Below are positions 34,099 to 44,180 of a stretch of DNA of 64,000 bases, one piece after another (the first letter of the stretch is position 1; the number at the start of each line of letters is the position of its first letter). The notes beneath the pieces are model-generated. The model searched no databases, was not told where the DNA came from, and worked only from the letters and a program-made list of their open reading frames with translations. The stretch covers positions 124,001-188,000 of the forward strand of contig NZ_FNHY01000003.1 in the NCBI RefSeq assembly GCF_900103605.1, given 5' to 3'. Source of the stretch: Psychrobacillus sp. OK028 (GTDB taxonomy: Bacteria > Bacillota > Bacilli > Bacillales_A > Planococcaceae). The translations under genes were made by a program, and so were the position numbers.

Positions 34099-34127
34099 TT
34101 GCATTTTTTGGACTGAGGGTATAAAAT
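34099..34127 (+). promoter_or_regulatory. Candidate sigma-A promoter of the efflux pump
   Basis: TTGCAT (34099-34104) and TAAAAT (34122-34127) are 17 bases apart, and would give a leader of about 50 bases. Confidence 0.55.
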
Positions 34128-34186
34128 GTTCAAAGTAGTGTAGCCCGTGTAATTATAGTCCCAAAATATTAGGAGGATAAAAGAGA

Positions 34187-35656
34187 ATGAACGAAACGCA
34201 ACATAAACCACCATATGCCATGATTGCTATCCTATTTGTTGGAGCATTCATAGCTTTTTTAAATAATACGTTATTAAACGTTGCATTACCTACGATTATG
34301 ACTGAATTTAAAGTCGAACCTTCTGTTGTACAATGGTTAACAACTGGATATATGCTTATAAATGGTATTTTAATACCAGCTAGTGCGTATTTTGTAACTA
34401 AGTTTTCCAATAGAAAACTATTTATTACCGCAATGACATTATTTTCAGTAGGTACATTTTTAGCTGCAATCGCGCCAGAATTTTGGGTGCTTATTTTGGC
34501 TCGCATGATTCAGGCGGCAGGATCAGCCGTAATGATGCCGTTACTTATGAATGTTATGCTGACTGCGTTCCCTATAGAGCGAAGAGGGACAGCGATGGGG
34601 CTATTTGGTTTAGTTATGATTATGGCCCCAGCAATCGGTCCAACATTGTCTGGTTTCATCATTGAACACTATAGCTGGAGAGTGTTGTTTGAACTAATAT
34701 TACCATTAGCAGTAATAGTATTGATATTCGCTATTTTTAAACTAAAAAATATTACACCAAATAGTGATATGAAACTTGATGGTTTATCACTTGGCTTATC
34801 GACCATTGCTTTTGGTGGCTTGTTATATGGGTTCAGTACTGCAGGAAGTAAAGGCTGGGATGCGCCAATTGTATATAGTACGATTGCAATTGGTGTAATT
34901 GGACTTGTGATTTTTGTCCTGAGACAATTAAAGCTAAATGAACCATTGTTAAATTTACGTATTTATAAATATCCAATGTTTGCTTTATCATCTATTATTT
35001 CAGTAGTAGTTTCTGCAGCAATGTTTTCTGGTATGATTTTAACACCGTTGTATGTGCAAACTATACGTGGTATTACACCGTTAGATTCTGGTTTGTTAAT
35101 GCTTCCGGGTGCACTGGCAATGGGTTTAATGTCGCCGGTTACCGGGAAATTGTTTGATAAATATGGAGCTCGCTCCTTAGCGATAATCGGTTTAATAATT
35201 ACTGCGGTTGCAACGTATATGATGAGTAATTTCACCGCTCATTCAGATTATTATTACATTATGATTATTTATACGATACGCATGTTCGGGATGTCTATGG
35301 TAATGATGCCTATAATGACGAATGGTTTGAATGAATTACCAATGAAGATGAATCCACATGGTACCGCAGTAAATAATACGTTACAGCAAGTATCAGGTGC
35401 TATAGGTTCTGCGATATTCATCACTATTATGAATGCTCGAATGGAATCGAAAGGTGCTAGTTTGTTTGAAGAGGCACTTAAAGCAGGTAATGTGCCAACT
35501 GCAGCGGATGCATTAAAGCAGTTCAAAGCCCAAATTGGTGCGCAAGCAATGTTAGAGGGAATTAATTTCACTTTCTTAATCGCTACGTTTGTTACAGTTG
35601 TCGCTTTAGTGCTATCACTATTTGTAAAACGAGTGGATATATCTAAAAGACAATAG
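34187..35656 (+). CDS. DHA2-family (14-helix) MFS multidrug exporter
   Basis: The 489-residue protein has about 14 predicted membrane helices and the EmrB/QacA pattern: NNTLLNVALPTIM in helix 1, VQWLTTGYML, the motif-A region FSNRKLF, and the motif-C-like GLVMIMAPAIGPTLSGFI in helix 5. It is a proton-driven exporter of toxic compounds. Drug range is not predictable. The start has AGGAGG and is divergent from the TetR gene. A terminator shared with convergent pepF ends it. Confidence 0.93.
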   Translation: MNETQHKPPYAMIAILFVGAFIAFLNNTLLNVALPTIMTEFKVEPSVVQWLTTGYMLINGILIPASAYFVTKFSNRKLFITAMTLFSVGTFLAAIAPEFWVLILARMIQAAGSAVMMPLLMNVMLTAFPIERRGTAMGLFGLVMIMAPAIGPTLSGFIIEHYSWRVLFELILPLAVIVLIFAIFKLKNITPNSDMKLDGLSLGLSTIAFGGLLYGFSTAGSKGWDAPIVYSTIAIGVIGLVIFVLRQLKLNEPLLNLRIYKYPMFALSSIISVVVSAAMFSGMILTPLYVQTIRGITPLDSGLLMLPGALAMGLMSPVTGKLFDKYGARSLAIIGLIITAVATYMMSNFTAHSDYYYIMIIYTIRMFGMSMVMMPIMTNGLNELPMKMNPHGTAVNNTLQQVSGAIGSAIFITIMNARMESKGASLFEEALKAGNVPTAADALKQFKAQIGAQAMLEGINFTFLIATFVTVVALVLSLFVKRVDISKRQ

Positions 35657-35671
35657 AAATGTAGAAAAAAT

Positions 35672-35705
35672 AAAAAGCACTTGCGAATTGCAGGTGCTTT
35701 TTTTA
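35672..35705. terminator. Bidirectional terminator between efflux pump and pepF
   Basis: AAAAAGCACTTGC pairs with GCAGGTGCTTTTT around GAATT with one wobble, and is followed by TTTT on the plus strand. Confidence 0.87.
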
Positions 35706-35710
35706 TATGT

Positions 35711-37525
35711 TTAAGACTTTTGATTTATTTCCTCTGTTAAAGATTCCAACTCATCGATTAGTGAGCCTATATAAGCAATTGTATCTTTTAACGGTTCATC
35801 TGTCGTAATGTCGACACCTGCCATTTTTGCAAGCTCTACAGGAGTTTTAGTCCCACCAGCTTTCAATACTTCCGTCCACTCATCCACAGCAGTTTGGCCT
35901 TCTTCTAAAATTCTTTTAGATACCTGTGTAGAAATAGTTAAACCAGCACTATAAGTGTATGGATATAACCCCATATAATAATGTGGTTGGCGCATCCAAG
36001 TAAGCTCAGCACCCTCCGTGATTTCTACCGTATCTCCCCAAAATTCTTCTAACACACTTCGTTTATATTCGTTTAGAATTTGTGCATTTACATTCAATCC
36101 TTGATCAATGCGGTCATAAACTTTACGTTGATACGCTGCTTCCAACAGATGAGTTACAAAATTATGATAATACGTACGGGCTACTATAGAAGAAATGACC
36201 CATCGTTTAAATTTAGGATCATCCGAATTTTTCAGTAGGTGATTCGCCACGAGCATTTCATTCATCGTGGAAGGGGCTTCGATGAAATATAACGATGGGC
36301 GAGCATTGAAGATGTTTTGCTCTTTGTTTGCATAAAAGAAATGACCAGCATGACCTAATTCATGCGCAAGAACAAAGACTTCATTCATCCGGCTAGACCA
36401 GGAAATGAGAATATATGGGTGACTTCCGTACGGGCTAGAACAAAAAGCGCCTGTTGATTTTCCAACGTTTTGTGGGAAATCAATCCAACGTTCTTCATAT
36501 GCGCGGTTGACCATTTCGATATATTCTTCTCCCATCACTGAAAGGGCATCATCAATATACTTTTTAGATTCATCCACAGAAATTGTAGGTTCATATGTTG
36601 GATCTAGAGATATTTTTAAATCCGCAAACGTCATCTTCTCCAAGCCGTGTTCTTTTTGAAGTAATTTTGCGTATTTTCGCATATGAGGTGCAAGTTCTTT
36701 CGTGATTAAATCGATTTGTCTGTTATATAAGGAACGATCTACCTCTTGGTTGAATAATAAGTAATCATAAATAGAGTCATAGCCTCGTATATCTGAAGTA
36801 GTTTTTTCCATTTGTAAATGCATATCGTATGTTTTAGCTGTTGTATGCTCATATTCTTTTAACTTTTTAGAAAAGGCTTCGAATGCTGCTCTTCTTTTTT
36901 CAGTGTCTGATTCAGCTTCCCAGTCATTCTCGAATGACACATAGCTAAGCGGATATTCTTTGTCATTTACTTTGAAGTTATCAAACTTAATATCAAGCAT
37001 CTTCGTTGTATCATACAATTTGTATGGCGCTCCAAAAGAAGCAGAGTAGGCTGCAAGTGTTTTTTCTACTTCAGGATGAAGCTGGAATTTCTTCTTTTTA
37101 AGTAACTTTTCTAAGTAAAGCTGATGATCTGGAGATATGGAAATTGCTTCTTCGATAGTATTGTCAGGTAATTCTACAAGCTCACTGTTTAAGAAAGATA
37201 GCTGACTGCTCACCTTTGCAGAAAGAGACCCAAATCTACTCGCTCTCATTTGAGCATCCGTATTTGTTTGGTCAGTGCTTAAGGAAAGACTAGCAAATGT
37301 ACCAGCTGGTACTATTTTCTCGTATAGTTTCGTATATTCTATCAGTGCCTCAACTACATCACTTGCACTTTGAATGGATCCCTTAAAACGGTTATTAAAC
37401 TCTAACGTATTGTTCTCAATTTCTTTCAAAGCAACATCAAAATCGTCTTCAGTGTTAAACAAGTCTTTTAAATTCCATGTTTCTTCTAGTTTTACTTCTT
37501 CTCTTTTAGGCATTTTGTTTACCAT
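35711..37525 (-). CDS. pepF: Oligoendopeptidase F (M3B metallopeptidase)
   Basis: A full-length 604-residue PepF. The zinc site LAHELGHAGHFFY (HExxH-type, as HELGH) lies near residue 388 and the second glutamate is in FIEAPSTMNEMLV. The N-terminal helical domain is typical (EETWNLKDLFNTEDDF). It cleaves short peptides in the cytoplasm. In B. subtilis its overproduction hinders sporulation initiation by degrading a signalling peptide, which is family knowledge. The ATG at 37525 has AAGGAGAG nine bases upstream. Monocistronic. Confidence 0.95.
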   Translation of the reverse strand: MVNKMPKREEVKLEETWNLKDLFNTEDDFDVALKEIENNTLEFNNRFKGSIQSASDVVEALIEYTKLYEKIVPAGTFASLSLSTDQTNTDAQMRASRFGSLSAKVSSQLSFLNSELVELPDNTIEEAISISPDHQLYLEKLLKKKKFQLHPEVEKTLAAYSASFGAPYKLYDTTKMLDIKFDNFKVNDKEYPLSYVSFENDWEAESDTEKRRAAFEAFSKKLKEYEHTTAKTYDMHLQMEKTTSDIRGYDSIYDYLLFNQEVDRSLYNRQIDLITKELAPHMRKYAKLLQKEHGLEKMTFADLKISLDPTYEPTISVDESKKYIDDALSVMGEEYIEMVNRAYEERWIDFPQNVGKSTGAFCSSPYGSHPYILISWSSRMNEVFVLAHELGHAGHFFYANKEQNIFNARPSLYFIEAPSTMNEMLVANHLLKNSDDPKFKRWVISSIVARTYYHNFVTHLLEAAYQRKVYDRIDQGLNVNAQILNEYKRSVLEEFWGDTVEITEGAELTWMRQPHYYMGLYPYTYSAGLTISTQVSKRILEEGQTAVDEWTEVLKAGGTKTPVELAKMAGVDITTDEPLKDTIAYIGSLIDELESLTEEINQKS

Positions 37526-37949
37526 TATATCTCTCCTTAATATTACGGATTTCGAACTAATATTAGTATATATATAAATAACAGAAAAGTAAAAACAATT
37601 AAATTTAACTTATAATTCTCCAAAATCGTTTGAATATCAGTATAAATAATAAAATATGTGCCTAAAACCTAAAATTTTAAAAAATTTTTTCCAGAGAAAA
37701 CACAAGTAATTTGTCCTATAAATCCTTATATTATCAGTACTTTAAGCCTGTGTAATAAAGTTATTTTAAAGTAATATTGTTAATTTTCTAACTATAGGGA
37801 AAAATTAGTATAGACTGAATTTGAAGTTTGTTTTACAATAGGATTGTTCTTACAAAATGATAGTTTTTGAGTTTATGCTTGTTAGAGGGAGAAAGCAAGT
37901 AGTATGACTTATAAATTCAGAATTATCAATCAAAACGGGGGTTATGTTT
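37526..37949. other. Intergenic region between pepF and livJ (424 bases)
   Basis: This is very AT-rich and holds divergent promoters. One candidate for livJ is TTGTTT (37829-37834) plus TACAAA (37852-37857) at 17-base spacing. AATTTTAAAAAATTT at 37673-37687 resembles a CodY box with three mismatches. I see no gene, terminator or clear RNA structure. Confidence 0.5.
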
Positions 37950-39131
37950 ATGAAGAAATCGAAATTTGCTTCACTGTTCCTATCATCATCATTGTTGATT
38001 GGAATTCTAGCTGGATGCGGGAGTGCCGGAGAAACAGGAACTAGTTCAGAAGGCGGGGACACTATTAAAATTGGTGCCAATCTTGAGCTTTCGGGAGGTG
38101 TAGCATCTTATGGTACATCAGAAGCAGATGCTATTGATTTAGCTGTTGAAGAAATCAATGCCGCTGGTGGTATTGATGGTAAGAAAATTGAACTTATCAA
38201 GGTGGACAATAAATCGGATGCAGCCGAAGCAACTAATGCGGCTATTAAATTAACAAGTCAAGACAAAGTAACAGCTATTATTGGGGCTGCGACAAGTGGT
38301 AACTCAGTTGCACAAGTTCAAATAGCAACAGATACTAAAACACCTATGATTTCGCCTTCAGGTACAAGTACAACAGTTACTGTTGGAGAAGATGGAAAAG
38401 TAAATCCATTTACATTCCGTACGGCGTTTATCGATCCATTCCAAGGAACGGTTGCTGCTAATTTTGCAGCTAACGAGCTAAAAGTAAAAACGGCTGCAGT
38501 ATATGCTGACAATGCAAGTGATTACGCAAAAGGTCTTGCTGCTGCTTTTATTAAAGATTTTGAAGCAGCAGGAGGCAAAATTGTTGCAGAAGAATCCTAT
38601 GTTGCAAAAGATACTGACTTCCGTTCAAATCTAACTCGTATTAAATCATCTAATCCTGAATTTGTCTTTATTCCTGGATACTATGAAGAAGTGGGACTAA
38701 TTGTTAAGCAAGCGCGGGAATTAGGAATTACTGTTCCATTAATGGGTGCCGATGGATGGGATTCACCAACGATTGTCGACTTGGCTGGAGCAGATGCTTT
38801 AAACAATACTTTCATTATTACTGCTTATTCGTCTGAAGATCCAGATAGTAAAGCGAAGGAGTTTTCAGATAACTTTAAAAAGAAATACGGTAAAGAGCCT
38901 AACTCATTCAATGCGCTTGGTTATGATACGGTTTACTTATTAAAAGACGCAATTGAACGAGCAAAGTCTACTGATGGAACTAAAATTAAAGAAGCAATTG
39001 AAGCTACTGATCAATTAGAGCTTGTAACAGGATTATACTCTGTTGATGAAAATCATCATCCGATTAAATCCGCTGTAATAATTGAATTCGTAGATGGAAG
39101 TCAAAAATTTAAAACGAAAGTTAATCCTTAA
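37950..39131 (+). CDS. livJ: Branched-chain amino acid ABC transporter, substrate-binding lipoprotein
   Basis: The product is 393 residues from the ATG at 37950, which is properly spaced from GGGGG; the ATG at 37944 abuts it. A lipoprotein signal ends in ILAGC with the lipidated Cys23. The mature protein is a Leu/Ile/Val-type periplasmic-binding fold (KIGANLELSGGVASYGTS, GAATSGNS, SPSGTSTTV). It captures amino acids at the outer face of the membrane for the permease genes downstream. Five genes follow the order J-H-M-G-F, making a complete importer. The exact amino acid is not certain. Confidence 0.92.
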   Translation: MKKSKFASLFLSSSLLIGILAGCGSAGETGTSSEGGDTIKIGANLELSGGVASYGTSEADAIDLAVEEINAAGGIDGKKIELIKVDNKSDAAEATNAAIKLTSQDKVTAIIGAATSGNSVAQVQIATDTKTPMISPSGTSTTVTVGEDGKVNPFTFRTAFIDPFQGTVAANFAANELKVKTAAVYADNASDYAKGLAAAFIKDFEAAGGKIVAEESYVAKDTDFRSNLTRIKSSNPEFVFIPGYYEEVGLIVKQARELGITVPLMGADGWDSPTIVDLAGADALNNTFIITAYSSEDPDSKAKEFSDNFKKKYGKEPNSFNALGYDTVYLLKDAIERAKSTDGTKIKEAIEATDQLELVTGLYSVDENHHPIKSAVIIEFVDGSQKFKTKVNP

Positions 39132-39217
39132 GATTTGTAGGTTTTAGGGGGGGATTGATATCCCTCCTTTTCTATTTCTAAACTAATTGAAATCTTAAGC
39201 TATAGGAGTGAAAATAT

Positions 39218-40093
39218 ATGGAATGGATACAGCAATTGATAAACGGCATTTCACTCGGGAGTATTTACGCATTAATCGCCCTCGGTTACACGATGGTTTA
39301 TGGAATTATTAAGCTGATCAACTTTGCACACGGGGATGTGTTCATGGTTGGTTCGTTCATAGGATTTTATTCTATTACCGTGTTTCATTTAGGTTTTTTT
39401 CCAGCTCTTATAATTTCGATGGCAGCATGTGCATTGTTCGGTGTAATTATTGAGCGTATTGCATATAAAAGACTGCGAAATGCTACTAGAATTGCAGCAC
39501 TTATTACCGCAATTGGAGTATCGTTATTAATTGAGTATGGGGTAATTTATATTAGAGGGGCTCAACCAGAAGCATATCCAGATGTGTTTTCAAACCGATC
39601 ATTTGCATTTTTAGGTGCCCAAATAAGTATGCAATCTATTCTTATTCTTTCAGTTTCTGTTGTATTAATGATCTTGCTACAGTTCATCGTACACAAAACA
39701 AAAACAGGAAAAGCGATGAGAGCTGTTTCTCATGACACAGAAGCTGCAAAATTGATGGGGATAAATGTTGATAACACAATATCTGCAACTTTCGCAATTG
39801 GTTCAGCTTTAGCTGGAGCAGCTGGTGTAATATTCGGAGTATATTATACAAAGATAGATCCATTGATGGGAGTAATACCTGGAGTGAAAGCGTTTGTTGC
39901 CGCAGTTCTTGGTGGAATTGGAATAATTCCTGGGGCAATGGTGGGTGGCTTAGTACTTGGAGTGGTTGAAACGGTTGTTAGTGCTTTAGGATTCTCTTTA
40001 TGGAGAGATGCTGCAGCATTCATCATTTTGATTTTAATTCTAATCTTTAGACCATCAGGAATCTTTGGAAAAAATACCCGAGAGAAAGTGTAG
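39218..40093 (+). CDS. livH: Branched-chain amino acid ABC transporter permease LivH
   Basis: A 291-residue permease with about eight membrane helices. The start NGISLGSIYALIALGYTMVYGIIKLINFAHGD is the LivH hallmark (residues 9-40). The coupling region with AVSHDTEAAKLMGIN is visible near residue 170. It forms the membrane channel with LivM. The ATG has TAGGAGTG upstream and lies 86 bases after livJ, and livM follows after 13 bases. Confidence 0.95.
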   Translation: MEWIQQLINGISLGSIYALIALGYTMVYGIIKLINFAHGDVFMVGSFIGFYSITVFHLGFFPALIISMAACALFGVIIERIAYKRLRNATRIAALITAIGVSLLIEYGVIYIRGAQPEAYPDVFSNRSFAFLGAQISMQSILILSVSVVLMILLQFIVHKTKTGKAMRAVSHDTEAAKLMGINVDNTISATFAIGSALAGAAGVIFGVYYTKIDPLMGVIPGVKAFVAAVLGGIGIIPGAMVGGLVLGVVETVVSALGFSLWRDAAAFIILILILIFRPSGIFGKNTREKV

Positions 40094-40106
40094 GTGATAC
40101 ATAATT

Positions 40107-41057
40107 ATGAAAAAGTCAAAACAGTTTTGGCTATTTATTATAGCGGCGATATTAGTATACACTGTGGTTCAATTTTATATTGCAAATGGAACAATGAATC
40201 AATTTTATTCTAATACACTTATATTTATAGCTATCAACATAATTTTAGCGGTCAGCCTACATCTAGTCATTGGTATAACAGGACAGTTTTCTATTGGTCA
40301 TGCTGGTTTCTTAGCTGTAGGGGCATACGTTTCAGCTATAGTGACAATGAAATTAGATCTTCCCTTTTTCGTCGCTATTATTGTCGGAGGGATTGTTGCT
40401 GCTTTAGCGGGACTGATAGTCGGTATTCCAAGCTTAAGATTAAAAGGGGATTACTTGGCAATTGCAACGCTTGGTTTTGCTGAAATAATTCGTATTGTAT
40501 TTTTGAATATTGACTACGTTGGTGGGGCTGCAGGGATGCAGGTTTCTCATTTGACGACTTGGACATATGCGTTTGTTTGCCTTGTCATCTCCATTGTAGT
40601 AATAGTGAACTTTACTAATTCAAGACATGGAATAGCTGCTATCTCTGTTAGAGAAAATGAAATTGCATCTGATGCGATGGGCATAAATACTACTTATTAT
40701 AAAGTAGCTGCATTTGCCATAGGTTCCTTCTTTGCTGGGGTTGCAGGTGCTCTATATTCTCATAACTTTTATATCATCCAGCCGAGTCAATTTGGATTTT
40801 TAAAATCATTTGATATTTTAATATTTGTAGTTTTAGGTGGTTTAGGAAGTCTTTCTGGTGCCGTACTTTCAGCAATTTTATTAACTGTGGTTTCTACATA
40901 TCTTCAAGGATATCCTGAAACTAGAATGATTATTTATAGTCTTGTATTAATTCTCGTAATGCTATATCGTCCAAAAGGCTTGATGGGTACGATGGAAATC
41001 ACAGATTATTTCAAGCTTTGGAGAACGCCAAAAGGAGGCAATCAGCATGGAAAATAA
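40107..41057 (+). CDS. livM: Branched-chain amino acid ABC transporter permease LivM
   Basis: A 316-residue permease with about nine helices. GITGQFSIGHAGFLAVGAY (about residues 56-74), PSLRLKGDYLAIATLGFAEI and ISVRENEIASDAMGIN are diagnostic of LivM. It pairs with LivH. The start follows a weak GTGTAGGTG ribosome site 13 bases after livH. The 3' end overlaps livG by 11 bases, showing tight coupling to the ATPase gene. Confidence 0.94.
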   Translation: MKKSKQFWLFIIAAILVYTVVQFYIANGTMNQFYSNTLIFIAINIILAVSLHLVIGITGQFSIGHAGFLAVGAYVSAIVTMKLDLPFFVAIIVGGIVAALAGLIVGIPSLRLKGDYLAIATLGFAEIIRIVFLNIDYVGGAAGMQVSHLTTWTYAFVCLVISIVVIVNFTNSRHGIAAISVRENEIASDAMGINTTYYKVAAFAIGSFFAGVAGALYSHNFYIIQPSQFGFLKSFDILIFVVLGGLGSLSGAVLSAILLTVVSTYLQGYPETRMIIYSLVLILVMLYRPKGLMGTMEITDYFKLWRTPKGGNQHGK

Positions 41058-41835
41058 ACCATTACTTGAAGTGAAAAATGCTGGTATTCAGTTTGGTGGT
41101 TTAAAAGCGGTTCAAAACTTAGATATGATATTAAATCAAGGAGAACTTGTCGGCCTAATTGGACCAAATGGTGCAGGTAAAACAACTAGCTTTAACTTAC
41201 TTACGGGTGTTTATATGCCAACTGAAGGAGATATATTATTCAATGGTGAGCGTATTAATGGATTGCCTCCTTTTAAAGTAACGAGAAAAGGGATCAGCCG
41301 AACGTTCCAAAACATTCGTCTCTTCAATGAGTTATCAGTTTTAGATAACGTAAAGGTTGCTTATCATTCTCTTGCTACACATACTATGTTGAGCTCTATA
41401 CTTCGTCTACCTTCGCACTTCAAGGGTGAGAAAGAGATGGAAGAAAAGTCATTAGAATTTCTAAAGATTTTCAAACTTGACAAGTATAAAGATGAATTAG
41501 CAAAAAATCTGCCGTATGGTCAGCAAAGAAGATTAGAAATTGCAAGAGCGCTAGCCGCAGGTCCAAAATTACTGTTACTAGATGAGCCAGCAGCGGGTAT
41601 GAATCCACAGGAAACCCATGACCTGATGAACTTAATTGGATTTGTACGTGAAAAATTTGATTTAACGATTTTATTGATAGAGCATGACATGAATTTAGTA
41701 ATGGGAGTTTGTGAAAGAATATATGTACTCGATCATGGTCAACTTCTTGCGGAAGGATCACCAGAAGAGATCCGTAACCATCCTAAGGTTATTGAGGCTT
41801 ATTTAGGGGAGGAAGTTCACAATGACAATGCTTAA
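41047..41835 (+). CDS. livG: Branched-chain amino acid ABC transporter ATPase LivG
   Basis: A 262-residue ABC ATPase: Walker A GPNGAGKTT (about residues 39-47), Q-loop region ISRTFQNIRLF, signature LPYGQQRRLEIARAL, Walker B LLLLDEPAAGMNP, and the LivG-type C-terminus. The AAAGGAGG ribosome site lies inside livM and the ATG overlaps the livM end by 11 bases. The gene overlaps livF by 14 bases. It energises uptake at the inner membrane face together with LivF. Confidence 0.95.
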   Translation: MENKPLLEVKNAGIQFGGLKAVQNLDMILNQGELVGLIGPNGAGKTTSFNLLTGVYMPTEGDILFNGERINGLPPFKVTRKGISRTFQNIRLFNELSVLDNVKVAYHSLATHTMLSSILRLPSHFKGEKEMEEKSLEFLKIFKLDKYKDELAKNLPYGQQRRLEIARALAAGPKLLLLDEPAAGMNPQETHDLMNLIGFVREKFDLTILLIEHDMNLVMGVCERIYVLDHGQLLAEGSPEEIRNHPKVIEAYLGEEVHNDNA

Positions 41836-42535
41836 AATAGAAAATATAGATGTTTTTTATGGGAATATTCAAGCGTTACGTGATGTTTCCATAACTGTTA
41901 ACGAAGGTGAAATTGTTTCTTTGATTGGTGCAAATGGAGCAGGTAAAAGTACATTGTTGAAAACGCTTTCTGGATTACTGAAACCTAAAAAAGGAAAAAT
42001 TGAGTTTCTCGACAAATCTATCTCTGGAAAACAAGCACAATCGATCGTTAAGGCAGGAATTTCACATGTTCCGGAAGGTCGTAGGGTATTTGCTAATTTA
42101 ACAGTAGAAGAAAACTTGGAATTGGGTGCATTTCTTCGGAAAGATAAACAGGGAATTCATCAAGACATGCAAAAAGTATATGAAATCTTTCCAAGATTAC
42201 TAGAACGTAAAAAACAGCATTCTGGAACTCTTTCTGGAGGGGAACAGCAAATGTTGGCAATGGGAAGAGCGATTATGGCTAAGCCCAAGCTTGTTTTGTT
42301 GGATGAGCCATCTATGGGACTTGCTCCTTTAATGGTAAAAACTATTTTTCAGGTTATTAAAGATATTAATCATGAGGGCACTACTGTGTTATTGGTGGAA
42401 CAAAACGCTAATATGGCACTTTCTATAGCTAACCGAGGTTATGTTATAGAAACGGGAAGAGTTGTCCTTTCGGGGTCTGCCCAGGAATTGCAAAATAGTG
42501 AAGAAGTTAAATTAGCCTATCTTGGAGGGCACTAA
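41822..42535 (+). CDS. livF: Branched-chain amino acid ABC transporter ATPase LivF
   Basis: A 237-residue ABC ATPase: Walker A GANGAGKST, the LivF-specific SHVPEGRRVFANLTVEENL, signature LSGGEQQMLAMGRA, Walker B LVLLDEPSMGLAP. It forms the ATPase heterodimer with LivG. The start ATGACAATGC overlaps livG; a second ATG two codons in is an alternative. The gene ends the liv operon at a terminator. Confidence 0.95.
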   Translation: MTMLKIENIDVFYGNIQALRDVSITVNEGEIVSLIGANGAGKSTLLKTLSGLLKPKKGKIEFLDKSISGKQAQSIVKAGISHVPEGRRVFANLTVEENLELGAFLRKDKQGIHQDMQKVYEIFPRLLERKKQHSGTLSGGEQQMLAMGRAIMAKPKLVLLDEPSMGLAPLMVKTIFQVIKDINHEGTTVLLVEQNANMALSIANRGYVIETGRVVLSGSAQELQNSEEVKLAYLGGH

Positions 42536-42538
42536 TCG

Positions 42539-42570
42539 AAAACTACGACTAGTTTAGTCGTAGTTTTTTT
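42539..42570 (+). terminator. Terminator of the liv operon
   Basis: A 12-bp perfect stem, AAAACTACGACT / AGTCGTAGTTTT, with a 5-base loop and T7 tract, right after the livF stop. Confidence 0.92.
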
Positions 42571-42644
42571 CATGCGAATCATATATGATAGGTATTAATT
42601 ATTTACTCAAATTACTGAAGACTTCCTAGTAAAGGAGAGGTTAG

Positions 42645-44180
42645 TTGAAAACTTTAAGGTTTTGGATATTATCGCTTATTTGTTTTATGATGTTAGGGAT
42701 AATTGTTAGTACATTAACTTCTAGTTACCTCGTAACGAAGAAAAGCTTGATTGAAAATTCACTAGAACAAAATAGTATGTATTCGAAGAAATTAGCTCAA
42801 ATGACAGATGAAGTTTTTTTATATATGCAAAGTAACTTAGAAGCCAGAAAATCAGATGTAGTGGAGAATCTAGATGATCACGTAACTGTTACTAATATAT
42901 TAAAACAGTTAAATATTAGTAGTAAGAATTTCAACTCATTATCCGTTATTAACGCTCAAGGAATAGTGATAGCAACTACCCCTAATTTAGGCATAGTTGG
43001 AAATACAGTTAATTCTGCAGGAGTTAAGGAAGCTATTGCAAGAAAAGAAGCCTTTATTTCAAAACCGTATTATGCACAAACAGGTAGATTGTTAATACTT
43101 ATTACTACTCCTTTATTTGGAACAAATGGAGAATACTTTGGTATGTTGAACGGTACGGTATATTTGCAGGAGGATAATTTTATCCATAATATTCTGGCCG
43201 AACATTATTCTAAAGACGGGTCTTACGTTTACGTGGTTGACCAAGAGGGGGTACTGATTTATCATCCTGATAAAACTAGGATAGGACAATCTGTCAAAAG
43301 TAATCTAGTTGTGCAAAAGTTAATAGAAGCAAAAAGCGGGGCTTTACAATTAGAAAATACACTTGGAAATAACTTTCTAGCTGGCTATACATACATAGAG
43401 AAAAGTAGTTGGGGAGTAGTTTCACAGACCCCATTTGATAGTGCTTTAAAGCCTTTATCTGGAATCATGTTAACCATATTTTTATTCTCTTTACCATTTA
43501 TTCTTCTTATTTTTGTTGTAGCGTTTTGTGTATCCAACAAGTTAGCAGCACCGTTACAAAACCTAGCCATTTATACTTTAAAAGATGGAGATAGACAAGA
43601 ATGTAACCTGGATATTCCAACCTGGTATTTTGAGGCAAAACAATTAACGGAAACGATAAAAAATTATACAAAACGGCAAGAAGAAACTGTGGATAATATG
43701 AAGGTAATTTCCGTTACAGACCCATTGACAGGATTGAAAAATAGGAGATATGGAGATAGTTTACTCGAACAATTAGTAGCCCAGAAAGTCACATTTTCTT
43801 TAATAATGATTGATGTGGATCATTTCAAACAAGTTAATGATAAATTCGGACATATTTCTGGGGATGTAGTTCTCCAATTTATCGCCACAAGTATGAAGGA
43901 CTTATGTGTTGACCATGAAGAGTGTATTCGACTAGGTGGAGAGGAATTTATCATTATACTTCCTAAAAAGGATATTAAGGGAGCATATTTTCTTGGAGAA
44001 CGTATAAGAAAGATGGTAGAGAATTCGGTTTCACCTATCGATCAAACACTTACTATTTCCCTAGGAGTTGGTGAATATAAATCAAATGAAACGCTAACAC
44101 AATTTTTACAAAGGATTGACAGAGCTCTTTACGAAGCAAAAGCTAATGGTCGAAATAATACTGTGATATCAGAACAATAA
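42645..44180 (+). CDS. Membrane-bound diguanylate cyclase with extracellular Cache sensor
   Basis: A 511-residue protein with a membrane helix near residues 5-27, a dCache-type extracellular sensor to about 265, a second helix near 270-295, a short linker and a GGDEF domain. The active motif is RLGGEEF with G431-F435, intact. The inhibitory RxxD site expected five residues upstream is absent (the segment reads CVDHEECIRLG). It should make cyclic di-GMP in response to a small ligand. Start is TTG at 42645 behind AAAGGAGAGG. It follows the liv operon after its terminator, so a shared amino-acid signal is possible but unproven. Confidence 0.9.
   Translation: MKTLRFWILSLICFMMLGIIVSTLTSSYLVTKKSLIENSLEQNSMYSKKLAQMTDEVFLYMQSNLEARKSDVVENLDDHVTVTNILKQLNISSKNFNSLSVINAQGIVIATTPNLGIVGNTVNSAGVKEAIARKEAFISKPYYAQTGRLLILITTPLFGTNGEYFGMLNGTVYLQEDNFIHNILAEHYSKDGSYVYVVDQEGVLIYHPDKTRIGQSVKSNLVVQKLIEAKSGALQLENTLGNNFLAGYTYIEKSSWGVVSQTPFDSALKPLSGIMLTIFLFSLPFILLIFVVAFCVSNKLAAPLQNLAIYTLKDGDRQECNLDIPTWYFEAKQLTETIKNYTKRQEETVDNMKVISVTDPLTGLKNRRYGDSLLEQLVAQKVTFSLIMIDVDHFKQVNDKFGHISGDVVLQFIATSMKDLCVDHEECIRLGGEEFIIILPKKDIKGAYFLGERIRKMVENSVSPIDQTLTISLGVGEYKSNETLTQFLQRIDRALYEAKANGRNNTVISEQ

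Noticed and set aside
37673-37687. CodY box upstream of livJ
   Set aside because: Three mismatches to the consensus in a very A/T-rich stretch; expected by chance. Mentioned only in the intergenic entry.
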